Below, piece after piece: positions 12,131-24,100 of a stretch of DNA of 41,636 bases. The notes beneath the pieces are model-generated. The model had not been told where the DNA came from and made no database searches. It saw only the letters and a list, made by a program, of their open reading frames with translations. The stretch's first letter is position 1. Every line of letters begins with the position of its first letter. The stretch comes from Saccoglossus kowalevskii (Eukaryota; Hemichordata; Enteropneusta; Harrimaniidae). Location: assembly GCF_000003605.2 (NCBI RefSeq), contig NW_003109104.1:20384-62019 (forward strand), read 5' to 3'. Position numbers and translations under genes: made by a program.

Positions 12131-13331
12131 GTCGTGTTGTGTCATTCCGTCTAGCATATCCATTTCAAACTCTTAAACGAATCTCATTGTGACCCGATAA
12201 TCTTTTTAAGCTATCTTGGTTACACAATTAGATCGCAGTGGTTGATGTTTTATAATTCAAGGCTCGAGAATACACATTTTTACAGTATAAGGTTATTTAT
12301 TCATCCAGCTTCATCAGTATGAAATATTCAGATGTTGAATTGTGACCCAATTACACAAAAGCAGAGGTCAAAAATATGCTATTAGTGATGACCAAGTAGT
12401 TAATTAGAGAGAGAAGTAGGTAACCCAGATATGATACTTCTTTAAGAATTAAATCCCCAGGATATAGCATGGAAAAGACTTCCGTTTTGTTATTGGATGG
12501 ATAACTTTGTCACTGAAAACAATTTCCAAGACTAAAAGAGAAAATAAAATACAATAATGATGAAAAGTACAGGAAGACTTTTAAGCGAAGAGAAGTATTC
12601 ATAATTAGACGAGTACGGTATAATTCCAACAAAGAAACGGTATAATACCAACAAAGAATTAAGAATTAAGTCAGTGATTGCACAAAGCCGGCACATTCCG
12701 TCAATATGAAACATCTGTGAATTCGCACCACAGGTTGATAACCAGCATGGTTCAGACAAGCGGTTTACATGACAATGAATTTTAAATTGCATATATACCC
12801 GTATTTGCGGATGACAAATTTAAAAATGTAGCCTTCTTTGAAGTATGGGAAATAAAAAGTCACTATGGATCAGTTTTCACATATTATCTCGTTCCCATTA
12901 GTTTGGTGTTTTTTCTGATGCTATTAAGCATGCAGCTTTTCATTAGGCTGAAAATATGCAGGGTTTGGTTGATAAGCTACGAATTGTTTTTGTCATTTTT
13001 TTCAAGAGTTTTGGTATTCGCAGAGGGCCCACAAATATCTGATCCAATGTTCATATAAATCTCGTACAAGCTACAGCCAACCACAGCTAGTCGTTTATAA
13101 TGACTGACGGCGTACTCACTGGAGAATAAAATTAACAAACAAACAATGAAAATGTACAAGAAAAAAGATCGTGTTGCGTGGCGTAGGTTTCATTTTGAAG
13201 ATAATTATCTCAATCTAAAGTTGGTCAGGGAAATTGCCAGGAAAAGGTGGTAAGATACTCGGGTCAAATTTTCAATTTGCCTCTGAAGGCTGAAAGCCCT
13301 GTTCTGTAATCAATTTGGATATGTTTGTGCC
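12131..13331. other. Intergenic, no feature recognised
   Basis: AT-rich sequence with only short open frames on both strands. None shows a family signature or coding-like composition, and no inverted or direct repeat to the rest of the window was noticed. Confidence 0.5.
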
Positions 13332-13820
13332 ATGGACTACAACTGCCGTTCCATTTTCACGACTACTACGGACAATTCAATTTTTAATTTTTCTGACATG
13401 TTCTTGAATATATTCTCCTGTACGTTGCACAAAACACCGCCAGACATGTACCACCCACATTGTTATTGCTCCGGTGACCTAAATATGCAATTGATTGCCG
13501 ACGCCCTGTCCAGGAGAAATTATTTGGGGGAAATGGGCGAGGATGACATTGACGCAATGTTTGTCAATATAAGATTGTCACAGTGTAAGGCCCTGCTTAT
13601 TGTTATTGAGAGGGGGCCCACAGATCTCACACTGGACAAGGGGTTCTTTTACTTAAAGAATTGGGTAGACAATACACTAGTACTGGAAATGAAATACACA
13701 CATTCCACATTGGGTTTTAGGGGTTATTTTCAAGGTGCTTGGTTTAGTGACAAATGGCCCCAGGAGTTAGAGCAAGGGCACGACGAGTTGTCCATGGCAT
13801 TATTAGAGCTTATCATATAG
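13332..13820 (+). pseudogene. RNase H-like fragment of a DIRS-type element
   Basis: A 162-codon frame whose second half contains LGFRGYFQGAWFSDKWP followed by ELSMALLELIIIVVAAM (read through a stop at the end), the pattern of the N-terminal part of RNase H in DIRS-like elements. The first half contains IADALSRRN, the motif usually found at the C-terminal end of such RNase H domains, so the order is unexpected and suggests a rearrangement or two fused copies. Stops and a frameshift end the similarity near 13830. Not a host gene. Confidence 0.6.
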
Positions 13821-13928
13821 TAGTTGCGGCCATGGGGGCAAAAACTTTAATCTCTACAGTTCACATTATCAGAAATGGGCGACGTTTGAGGCGTTGTAGG
13901 CTCATTATTAATTAGATGCGCTGTTATA

Positions 13929-14163
13929 GTGGATGCAACGAAATTTTGTTGTTCTGTGGCAGGCGCAACATCTGCCACACATTTCATTATGTACCTAACT
14001 AGTATTAGATTTGTATACCTTTCAATGGGTTTTCCTAATCTTATGAAATTGACTAATGTTGGTCATCTGGAGTGGTTAAATTTACTAATTAGAGCAATTA
14101 AACGAGTTGAACTCAGATCCCAATGATTAGGCTACCAATTACACCTTCATTAATAGGTAAAAT
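13929..14163 (+). pseudogene. Tyrosine recombinase fragment, N-terminal part
   Basis: The frame reads SATHFIMYLTSIRFVYLSMG, then LEWLNLLIRAIKRV, then in a shifted frame LPITPSLIGKMRKV. These match the helical core-binding region and the 'LLRGIKR ... LPIT' joint of tyrosine recombinases from DIRS/Crypton-type elements. It is interrupted right after this by an LTR-like insertion. Confidence 0.6.
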
Positions 14164-14171
14164 GAGAAAGG

Positions 14172-14669
14172 TGTCATGAATTTGTTGACCGACTTGGTTG
14201 GCTGTGTTACTAGTGAATGACTGTGTTATGTCTGTCGTCGTTTAGAATTAAAATCATTGATGAAGAACTAAATTTGACAGTTGCTATGTGTTTGTTTCCG
14301 ATTTAGCAAGTTATTAATCGCGTGGTTATGACGTGTTAAGTACTTCGTGTGATTGGCTTATGATTGAAGGTTATGCCTTTTTGTGGTTTATACTTCTAAG
14401 TAATTGGTTAAGTTTTGATGAGTAATAAAACGATGTTTGATTCAGTCTGGTAAAGGGGCTTGACAAGACGGTCACGAAGCGAGAGAGTCTTGGGGACTTT
14501 TCCCCAGGGCATTGTGTCTTAAAGAGTACTACTCGACTGGCCGACCAAAGACGAGAGTTAAAACGTATTTTGTTGTGTGTTTCTATTTGACTGTAAAGTT
14601 TAAGTGACTTTCCCGATCCTGTACCTCAAGCAGACGTGTATAGAGACACGACGAAATTCCCCCATGACA
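14172..14669 (+). mobile_element. Solo-LTR-like insertion (498 bp) splitting the recombinase
   Basis: Begins TGTCATGA and ends CATGACA, so it has TG...CA ends in a 7-bp inverted repeat. A related copy in the same orientation is at 33839-34423, and the LTRs of the element at 33416-36368 are related in the opposite orientation. Shared blocks include GTGTGATTGGCTTATGATTG, GGGGACTTTTC.CCAGGGC and CTGTAAAGTTTAAGTGACTT. Flanks AAGG and ACGG may be a worn 4-bp duplication. No coding sequence. Confidence 0.6.
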
Positions 14670-14837
14670 ACGGTTCTCTGTAATAAAGTATTCTTCCTTT
14701 ACACGGATATTCTGTTGCACGCTGTTCTTCTAGTCGCGTTATTTGGCTTCCTCAGATCTGGTGAGTTCACACTTAATAATGAAACCCAGTTCGACCATCA
14801 AGTAAATTCGAGTATGGAGGATATTCAGACTTGGTAG
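14670..14837 (+). pseudogene. Tyrosine recombinase fragment, start of catalytic part
   Basis: After the insertion the frame reads LLHAVLLVALFGFLRSGEF and then an FD-containing stretch, matching the 'F.GFLR.GE' region that carries the first catalytic arginine of tyrosine recombinases (Arg in FLRSGEF). The rest of the domain (H-x-x-R and Tyr) is not found downstream. Confidence 0.65.
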
Positions 14838-14859
14838 TTGCTGCTCCTACTGGATCATA

Positions 14860-15130
14860 CATATTACTTGAAGCCCCATTGCATCACATACATTGAGTTG
14901 TACATGTGTAGCCCCTTCTACCTCTGCTCTGTTCTTGACGTCCTCACTGCTTAAGCCACAATTGTAGCCCTTACTGCGACACAGACCTTCATGTATCTCA
15001 TATAATTGCAGCACTCGCTGTCTCTATCCTCACTGTATCATAGTCGCATCTGCAGCCCTCGCTGCTTCAGTCTCAACCGCATAGTTGCATTGCTGCATCC
15101 CTGGTTTCAACAGCATCACAACTTTCATAC
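14860..15130 (+). repeat. Degenerate tandem repeat rich in GCAGCCCTCGCTGC-like units
   Basis: Variants GTAGCCCTTACTGC, GCAGCACTCGCTGTC and GCAGCCCTCGCTGC recur about every 45-55 bases with intervening CACTG.ATCA-type text. No reading frame of interest. Probably a decayed minisatellite or the tail of the adjacent element. Confidence 0.4.
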
Positions 15131-15479
15131 AGCATTTGCTGCTATATTATTGCTTGTAGTTGCTTTGTGCTGTCAGTTTTTTAAGTCTAGTCAATTTCAG
15201 TGCATTTCAATCTTTATTTTCCTTCTTGCTTGTGCACGTGTTATTTGCTGTTGGTTTACACATATATGGGGTTGCATTCTGTGTCAAGTGTAACCTTTGC
15301 CAGAACTATCTATATCTGGCAATTTTGAGAAGTGCTTCCTCCTTAATGGCAATGAATATTTCTAAGACTATGCATCTGTGTGTATGCGTCATAAATGTAT
15401 TGTAAAAGGTAATTATTTTAATTACGGTGTTCACAAGATTTTTTAGTAATTATAGAAAAACGCATATTAATAATTTGCG

Positions 15480-15850
15480 TGGTTTGAACGATGAGGACAA
15501 TGATAACACGCTCGAAAGGAATCACGTTAAAGGACGGTGATCGTCGCGCCACGCATGCGCGAGATATGGGTCGTATATAAACAAAGATGGCGATTTTGAC
15601 TGTTGCGCACACCAACGAGTACAAACTGAGAGGTTACCAAGCTTTAATTTGGTATTTTGTTTTGGTGATTGGAAGGTATCGAAGGAGTCGCCGGCGGTAA
15701 TTAGTGCAAGTGGCGCCCAGGACGACCAAACTCGTACTTGTGATTTCATTAGAGAAGCGCACTGAATTGTGGGAAAATCAATGTTTATCAACAGAATTGT
15801 AGCACATGCGCGGCGCTGCGATTACCGCCCTTTAATGATTTTTCGAGAAC
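15480..15850. promoter_or_regulatory. CpG-rich patch with NRF1-like and YY1-like motifs, possible promoter
   Basis: In an otherwise AT-rich region this stretch is rich in CG. It holds two NRF1-like sites (ACGCATGCGCGA at 15551-15562 and ACATGCGCGGC near 15803), a TATATAAA at about 15575-15582 and AAAGATGGCGATTTTG, which looks like a YY1/TSS element containing an ATG at 15587. From that ATG a 37-codon frame runs to a TAA at 15698-15700, with a possible donor AG|GTATCG inside it. GGCGGTAAT at about 15693 recurs inverted (ATTACCGCC) near 15823. This could be a promoter with a short first exon, or a mobile element end. Confidence 0.35.
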
Positions 15851-18027
15851 GTGACGCAAGAAACTGAACATCTACTAGTATAATCGCAATTGATGGCATT
15901 GGGGTAAACGCTAAATATTGGTAAAAATATCCCGATTTGTTTCACGCGAATCTAATTGCGTCACTATCGATACATTCATCAATTTTTGTGTTGGTTTACA
16001 TTTTGAAAGTGTATAATTGATTACCGGAAGTGGCGCCCTCTACTGGATTGACACGATTAAGCATTAGCGCCTCCAGATGTTGAATAAATTTCATCAGTGA
16101 TGTATAGCACAGCAGAAGAAATGTCCAGTTGTTGTTGTTGTTTTTTGTTTGGGGGGGGGGGTAAACGTAATGAAAACTCTAATAAATAGTTTATAGTATA
16201 CCAGTATGATGTTATGTAATGTAAGTGTGTTCATTTTATGTTTTATTAAATATATCGAATCGATATTGTAATTTTGAGTTATTGTGTGTATTCGAAAACA
16301 TTTAATTTCCGTATGCAATTGCCCAAATCAAATTTTGTAACCAAATCGTTTAAAGATTGTCGATCCTTAAAAGTTGGTATACTTGAGTCTTTTATTTCGA
16401 TGTGCATATTCGGACAGAATAATTTACTCGTCTTCTGTCGCCGCTTGTTCCTTCAAAAATATTGTTTCCTTCATTTCCCATAATTGCCATGTAATGTACA
16501 ATAAAATATTAGATCGTTTGATACAACATGTGTCTGTTATAAGTAAAACAGTTATCCACAGTATTGTCATGTTACAATAAAAACAGTTTCAATCGAGTGC
16601 GTATACTGGAAAATGTTTAATTCTAACAAATACATCACGCAATAACTGGAATGATTCAGTGTTCTGGCTGTTTTTATCTTTGTAAACCTTTTGCTCAGCC
16701 ACACTTATTCGTGTGTTTGGGGAGTCGGGGTTATATGGTCTTCGGATTCTTACAGAGCCATCGACTGTTATTGTCTGAGTGGCTATACATTAACGAAGTA
16801 ACCCCGGTAATTTTGTGAGTTTTAATAAGTGGTTTACCCGCTGCCCCATCTCGGTTTTCTCTTTGCCAATCGCAAGTGTGTAAATCGCAACTGATTCATA
16901 TACATAACATCCACATAACAGCCACAAACCACCTGTTTTGCTCATTCATCCAAGCTGCCAAACAATATCCCATTTTTAAATAGTGGGGAGGGAACGTTGT
17001 AATTATCACGTAACTTGAATTACGTTAGAACAACGTCTGAAAAGAAAATATAAACGAGCATTGTCTTAACTGTAACACAATTTTGTAAACCTCTAAAAAT
17101 CAAATCAATTCTTGCTGACTGTGCAACGTTAGTCAAGATGTAATTTCTGGTGACGACGAAAAGATAGTACTTTACGAACTATTTGAATAAGTTAGCCATG
17201 GAATGATTTCGAACCCACAATCTAAACCACAGCAGGTAGATTCTGCGACAACTTAGTATTGTGATTCTTAATGAAGACTCTAAAGAAAATGTGTATTACA
17301 AAGGTCATTTCAATGTCAAGTGATATACATTGAATTATTCATGAGCAAATGACAAAACGTACACAATATGTTTTGTAATTATGTAAATTTCTCTCATTAT
17401 CATATGAGTCGTGTATGAATATGACAATAAAGGGTGTCTATTGCAAGAAGAAACCATTTATTCAGAGTGAATACGTTTCATGTATTTGGTGTCCCATGCC
17501 ATTCAGTCACGTTTGGTGGGTGATGAGTATATGACCGGATGGATTCTAGCGGATAAGTTAGATGAGAATATAACAAATTGTATATCTACTAAATGTATCA
17601 CCAGGAGGACACATTTTATCATTCAATGCTGACAAAATAAGTAGTCATGAAATTACAATTACACTACTGTAAACATTTACTGCAATATTCACTAATGAAA
17701 CAATAGTGAATTGTGAGAACTTTGGAACTCGTTCAGTTTGCATGAAATCTTTCAGTCATCAATAAATGAATGAATTAGTATTGTAAAGAAAACTGAGGGA
17801 ATGGAAAGCACTAACCATGCAAAGATAATGCATCATGGGAAATAATATACTGTCATGTCAATGTTCGTACATCAACACACTTGCAGAATCATGTGTTTTA
17901 ATTAATCTGCTTACGAGAAAGTTTCATTGTTTCATCATAATACCACGCCAATGCGACCACGACGTTTCTCAATGTTGATAACCAGGCTGAAACACGTGTT
18001 ATAACTTAACCATGTGTTGTAATAACT
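15851..18027. other. Intergenic, mostly featureless, with a T/G homopolymer tract
   Basis: Contains GTTGTTGTTG and a G-run near 16150-16160, and the phrase GTGGCGCCCTCTACTGG near 16030 that resembles a dispersed-repeat fragment. Small open frames are not recognised. On the - strand this is the downstream region of gene B; candidate poly(A) signals are annotated separately. Confidence 0.45.
17897..17902 (-). promoter_or_regulatory. Candidate poly(A) signal of gene B
   Basis: On the - strand this reads ATTAAA, 125 bases after the gene B stop. A canonical AATAAA lies further on at 17457-17462. The choice cannot be settled from sequence. Confidence 0.35.
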
Positions 18028-18179
18028 CTACTTCTTCTTTCGTTTTACCAAATGAAGTCCTTTAGGATCCCATCCGTTCAATGTCTTGATATTTATTGAT
18101 TCTCGTGAACTAAGATTTCTTTGAAAAATCACCATTTGCGACCAGTAAGAATAAACCCATCCGACAAATAACTCGGCGC
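18028..18179 (-). CDS. Gene B exon 5: C-terminal segment and stop
   Basis: The acceptor is CATTTTAAG. Completes Arg-386 and encodes AELFVGWVYSYWSQMVIFQR, ending LVKRKKK-stop. Two codons longer than gene A at the C-terminus. Found by paralogue alignment beyond the transposon that occupies intron 4. Confidence 0.85.
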
Positions 18180-21100
18180 CTTAAAATGAGAAAAAATGAG
18201 AATGACTGTAATACAACATATATACAGTGAAACTTATTCACTATATATTAACTTGAGGTTTGCGTTAAAGGTCGAATTAAGAGAAAAATAATTGCTGTTT
18301 TAGATTCAAATAAAGACCATAGAGAATATAGTGACACACAACAAAAGTATGTTTATTTATCGTGCGACTTCTCGACATGGGATTCGAACGTTGAACGTAC
18401 GAATTTTTTTTCCAATAAATAGGATGTTACTTTACACGCGAACATAATGTTTGAACGAAATTGATACTTAATTGAAAAAGTTACTCATATGACTTGGAGT
18501 CAGTTGTGGAGCATTGTTATTATAGTTTCAATGGTTACACGATACAAGATAGACTGTCGACAGTCGGTCGTACCTAATATTAATTTGTTATTATCAATAC
18601 ATATTGTGTATGAACGTAATGGGCGTGAATAAATTTCGAACGCCGGGACAGGAAGTATGGAGTGTCCTTAGGCACGACCGACTGTCCGGTGGTGTAATTC
18701 CCTGGTAAGATTTCTTACCAGATCCGGGTATTTTTATATGCAAATGATATTCGCGCAGATGTCTATCATTTTATTGTGTCCAATCGTGAAAAGGGTCAGG
18801 GGTCGCTGGCTACTAGGATCGCCCACGACTTACGCGAAGTGTGTTTTACCTCCATGGTTTTGACTGTACTATACGCGATCGCGACACTTTCCGCAGCAGA
18901 TTTTGATATCATGACACAAACAAATCTTGACAATTGCATTATAAAAGTGCTGAAACGTTTAGACTATCATGATATTTCTTGCAAAGAATACCAGCGAGAC
19001 AATATCGCAAACTACACAAAGGGGAGAGATGTGTTCGTCTGCGTCCCGGGGTCTGCGTGCCGTGTTGTAAAAAAAACTTGTTTCGAAACCAGGGATCCCC
19101 CACGTTCAGTTGCCATTCTCTCTCTCTCTTCTCAATAACTCTCGCTTAGTTTGTTGCAATTTCTTCCTGAAATCATCCATGTTTTTAATTTTATGCAGAG
19201 TCGACGCTCTCAGTCAACATGTATTCATAATATGAACAACCAACGCATTCAAGGGGTCATTTAGAATAAATAAATAAAAGTTAATATAATTTATTATGTG
19301 ACGTCAGCATCAACTATGAATTATTTATATCAACTAGAAACCTGAAGACGGGGACAGTCTCTCGGGACTAAAGTCCCTCGCATAAAATGGTTCGCATTTC
19401 CCATCAAACGCCTTCAGCGTTCGAATGTCTAGGAAACACAATTACATTAGGCCCGAGGACTGTCGACAGTCTAGATACAAGCATACAGTAGATTTATTCT
19501 GCCATATCGAACAAGAATAACTAAATATACAAAATAATATAGTACATAAAATAGCTGATTTGATATAGCATGTTTTGAAGTTAGATAGCTACTGTGACAC
19601 ATATTCCATCGTGTACGTGTACTTACGTGTACATATTTCTTGTTCCACTAGTGACATCATATAGTTGTCATCCTTCATAACTGCAATGGTTGGCATCGTT
19701 ACTAAATCCACTCTCGTCAAGACGTTGTCAAGCCTCTTTTGGAACAGATTTGTGTATTCCTGTGTTAACACATTTACAATACGTTAATGAATATTACAGT
19801 CAGTCAGTCTACTTTTATGAAAGTTATACAATACCAACATCCGATTCCGTTATTACAGTTATGTGCTAAAACTAAAATGCTCTTGCATATTTACCAGCTA
19901 CTAATGTTAAACCGGCCAATAAGAAACATAACATTGGGTTTAGTGTGTGTTTCACATGAAACACTGATTGGTGGTTCCCAGTCAGTGATCATGATTCGCG
20001 TGTTTGAGACTGCTTAATTGATTACAGTTTATGTTATGTATGCACATAATCCTGATAATAAATATCTAAAAAGCGCAATTGTCACTAAAATGTACGATTG
20101 TATATTTACCATTGCATAGTTGGGAAGAGCAACGTATATGGTGGATATATTTCTTTTCTTCATCAGTAAGCGAAGGTCTTTGGATACACTAATGGCTGAA
20201 CGTCTCATGGCCTCTTTCCGGGTTGTGTCACAGTTTGGCATGCCATCTCGACAACTAATGTACAGTATTAGAGATGTATTAGTATCCAAACATAACGGTA
20301 GCTCGTTACATGGAAAACGGGAGTTTCTTATTCGTTTTAGTAATTACAATCGATGCTAGATAAATGTTTAGTTATATGCTTGTCTACATGCATAGTAAAG
20401 GTATGGTGTTACCTCTATAACTCAATACAAATTTAGGTACAGGTATGTGTAAACAAAGTATTTTACAATAGTTGTTTACGTCGCATGTAAGCCTTGTAAA
20501 ACACTATATGTATTACCTCTTCTATTTTGATAACGTTTTTTGTTTCTGAAACGTTTGAAATTGTGACATAATAGTTCAACAATCTCAGTTCACTAGATTA
20601 AAACAATATATTTCAACTTTTTCACTGAGCAAGCGAGTTAAACTAAACAACAAACTAGTTGCGGTGAAAAGGTCAGCTAGACATTTCGGCAATACATTGA
20701 TATCAACTTTATTTGAAATATAATCTCACCCTCTCAACGATTAGTACGTGTAATATTATGTAATTATTTTATTCAATCACGCTAATAATAGGCAATACAT
20801 ACCCTTCCTCCGCCCTTGTCCGAAAATGTAGCGCCATGAACGGTTTTCCATGGAACACATTTCTCTGAACCAAGTCAATAGCGTCCCGTACATTCTTTGG
20901 TCTAATTAGATGTAAATCAAGTAGATTGAGAAGGTCCAACTGTTCTGGCAGTTTGTACAGAGTAAACTCTCTTGGCAGATAGATTCCCACGCACTGAATA
21001 TGGCTAACCTCTTCGAATATGTTTTTTGGATTTGCGATGATATCGACATGCGACCAGTTTAGTATATTTATTCCAAATTCTGTCTTATATAGTTGCACAT

Positions 21101-24100
21101 GTTTTTGATATGTTTCCTCACTATCTGCTCGTCCTGTAGCTGTGGTAATTACTTTGTCTATGGTTTTATTACAGTTACGTCTGAACTCGTCTATACCCGC
21201 TACACCTACCAACTCTTGTAGTTTATCTACATCAATCGTCTCATTTAGAAATTTCCATCCAATAGCATGACGCTCTTGACTATAGTGTGTATAAAACCAC
21301 TTCTCAACAATTGTCCTATTTGTATACAATGCATATAGCGCGGCCATTCTGAAATGCTCGAAATTGAAGTTTGAACCACTACCATAGTGATGAATTGGTA
21401 GCAAGTATCGCTTCTTCTTAACCGCCATCTTGGATTCCGTATTCTTGGTTATATTCAACTGTACAGATAAATCTATATTATCAATATTATTTTCATAAAT
21501 AGCACTGGGAAAGAATACGGGTCTGTCAGGGCATCCACTAATAGACACTAGTTGATTTGTGAGAAGGAAAGAAAAAAGAACGTAAGCACTATGCACCAAA
21601 TTCAAGTGTTTTGCAAAATCTGGAAATTGCCTAATTTATGTTAATTGTTTTGAACTCAAAACTCAATTCATCTATGTACGAAGTTTCATTAAAAGCTGAG
21701 CATGGTACTTGAGATATTAGTGGCAACTGAAAATTGGCTAATTGTCATGTCAGAGCGGGAAACATCTTTCTTTGACAGGAAACAATAGAGAATTATTATA
21801 CCTTATTACCATGGCAGCCAATTTGACCTGCACATTATATTACAGATAAACACATTCAATGTCTACCTGTCAACTTCCTTCGCTTATTTTGCTTTAGTAG
21901 AACCAGTATATTTCATAATGGCATATCACCAATTTGTTGTTCATGTATTAGTATGCATTTTATTCAATATCTGATAAAAATATACAATGCTGAACAATAA
22001 TATAATGTATTATTTGTGATGTAAATAAAGGTTTTGAAAATTTTCAACGATTGACCAGTTTTCCCCAAACGTTTTGTCAATCTAAGACTTGTAACTTCGA
22101 AACTCTGATTCACTCGCTGAATGCTGGGTGTTATATTTGCTTTTAATGAGAAGCTGACTGTTTATTTCACAATTTATTTTTAGGTTATTCTTTTATTCAT
22201 TTTTTTCAAATCACGCATTTTCGGTAGTCTAACGTTAATAGTTCGTGACTAAATTCTAGGTTCATTTGAAAACGATGTTAAAATTTCAAACGAATCGACT
22301 CACCCACTCCGTGGGTCAAAGTTAGTTAAATCGGTTGAAAATGAAATTGGAGAATTTTCATCAGTATTGTAACGAACGCGTTTCACTCGTCATAAATACG
22401 GTTTACATTTTACTGACAATAATGGTGATGGTATGGTGATGCTACAGAATCTAAAAAACGATGCTGAAAATAAAATTATAGCTTAACTACTATGATAATT
22501 TTCATAATCATTTATATTTTACACTGATCATAAATCATTGGTTTTATTGTTTTAATGAACATAAAGCTTTACCATGTATGGCCAGTGCTAGAATGCAATG
22601 TTGGGAAATTGTGCATGCACTCTATGAATATTGTAATTCTGTGGAGGCGGTAAAAACAGTAATGGTAATGTTCTTTCTAGGCTGCCATTGCTTACCAAAC
22701 CTAAGTCAATACCAGTCTCTATAGACACCACTGTGTTGCTAGAGCGCGGACCAGATTAGAAAATGGTCAAATGGATGTTCAATTGCGTCCACGTCTGATA
22801 AGTTTAGATCATTTTATATTCGTAGAAATAAGTTTAATATCAAAGATAACTGTGTCTTGTGGGGGAATACAGCAATTGTATCCACTGCTAGTCACAAATG
22901 GCACAACAAACCTCCAGATAGGTATTTCAGTAATAAAAGGTATAGCAAGATCTTATGTTTGGTGGCCTAAATGGATAGAGACATTGAGAATGTATTAGAA
23001 AGTTGTGAAAATTGCCAAATACATAGAATTAAACCGCGTATGGCACCACTACATTCCTGCCAATATCTAGAAAGAACTTGCACATTAATTATGCAGAACC
23101 GCTTTATTTTTTTATTGTAGCTTATTCAAAATGGTTAGAGGAAAACATCATGAATAATTCCACTTCTACACCAACTAACAGTAGATTAATTCTCCATGGT
23201 ATACTTGATATTTTAGTAATTGATAATGGTAGCCAATTCATCGGAGTTTCAATGGACTGGCCGAACGAGCAGTTCAAAGAGTAAAACAAAATGAGAAAGA
23301 GTGAGTAGTAAGATTTCTGTTCAGATATCGTAGTTCACCACAATCTGTACCTGGTGCTATTCCAGTCAGGTACATATTGTTACTTGTTAAGCCTCATTTC
23401 AAGTCAGGGAAACACAGAAGAATAATCATGGTTAAGTGTTGGTGGTAGAACGAATAGATGGTTGCCGGGTCCTGTATCATACAAGATGATAGCATTTTTA
23501 GGAGACAAGTAGATCAGATCATAAAATTTTATGTAAATGCTAGTGACCAAAATGACTGTGACGAGGGGCATACATACAGGATCAGATAATTCATTGCTCA
23601 ATAAACCTGCAATTACTTCATTCAGTGATACTGACTGAACTCCTAAAGTTTTAGTTAAGTATACACATCGTATATTAGTGTACGATTGTTTTAACGACAT
23701 CAAAGCTAGTTTGTCACAACGTGATAAGAACGTGTACAATACTACCACCCCAACATTGGCATACATACATAAATCAATTATTTGATCTACAGAGTTGGTC
23801 CATATGACTTAGGTACATTATAGTTATAAGCAGTGTCGTATCAGCGTAATAACATGTGTCAGTTCAGAATTTCATTCAGTATCCAGTCAGTGTATTGGTA
23901 TTTAAATGAGTATATCATAATGATGCTATTAGCAGCATGTAAATTCAGGCAATTTCAATCTGCAATATTTAGTTTGATTTTCACTTTTAGAAGGATCGAC
24001 GCAACTAGTGCATTATCGTGTATTAACATAACCAATGTTTTTTATAATGCAGTCAATAAAAATAGATATTCTATAATATTTTATATATCTAATTGGGTCT

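Larger units (their letters stand above)
13332..14837 (+). mobile_element. Decayed DIRS-like (tyrosine recombinase) retroelement
   Basis: An RT/RNase H-like segment is followed by pieces of a tyrosine recombinase in the same orientation, an arrangement typical of DIRS-type elements. The coding parts carry stops, and the recombinase is split by a 498-bp insertion at 14172-14669. Element ends were not found. Confidence 0.65.

Noticed and set aside
21459..21605. N-terminal extension of gene B exon 2 as a secreted-protein start
   Set aside because: The extension begins with TTG rather than ATG and contains a pyrimidine-rich tract and AG sites typical of an intron end. A phase-0 acceptor at 21459 matches gene A and joins to a homologous exon 1.
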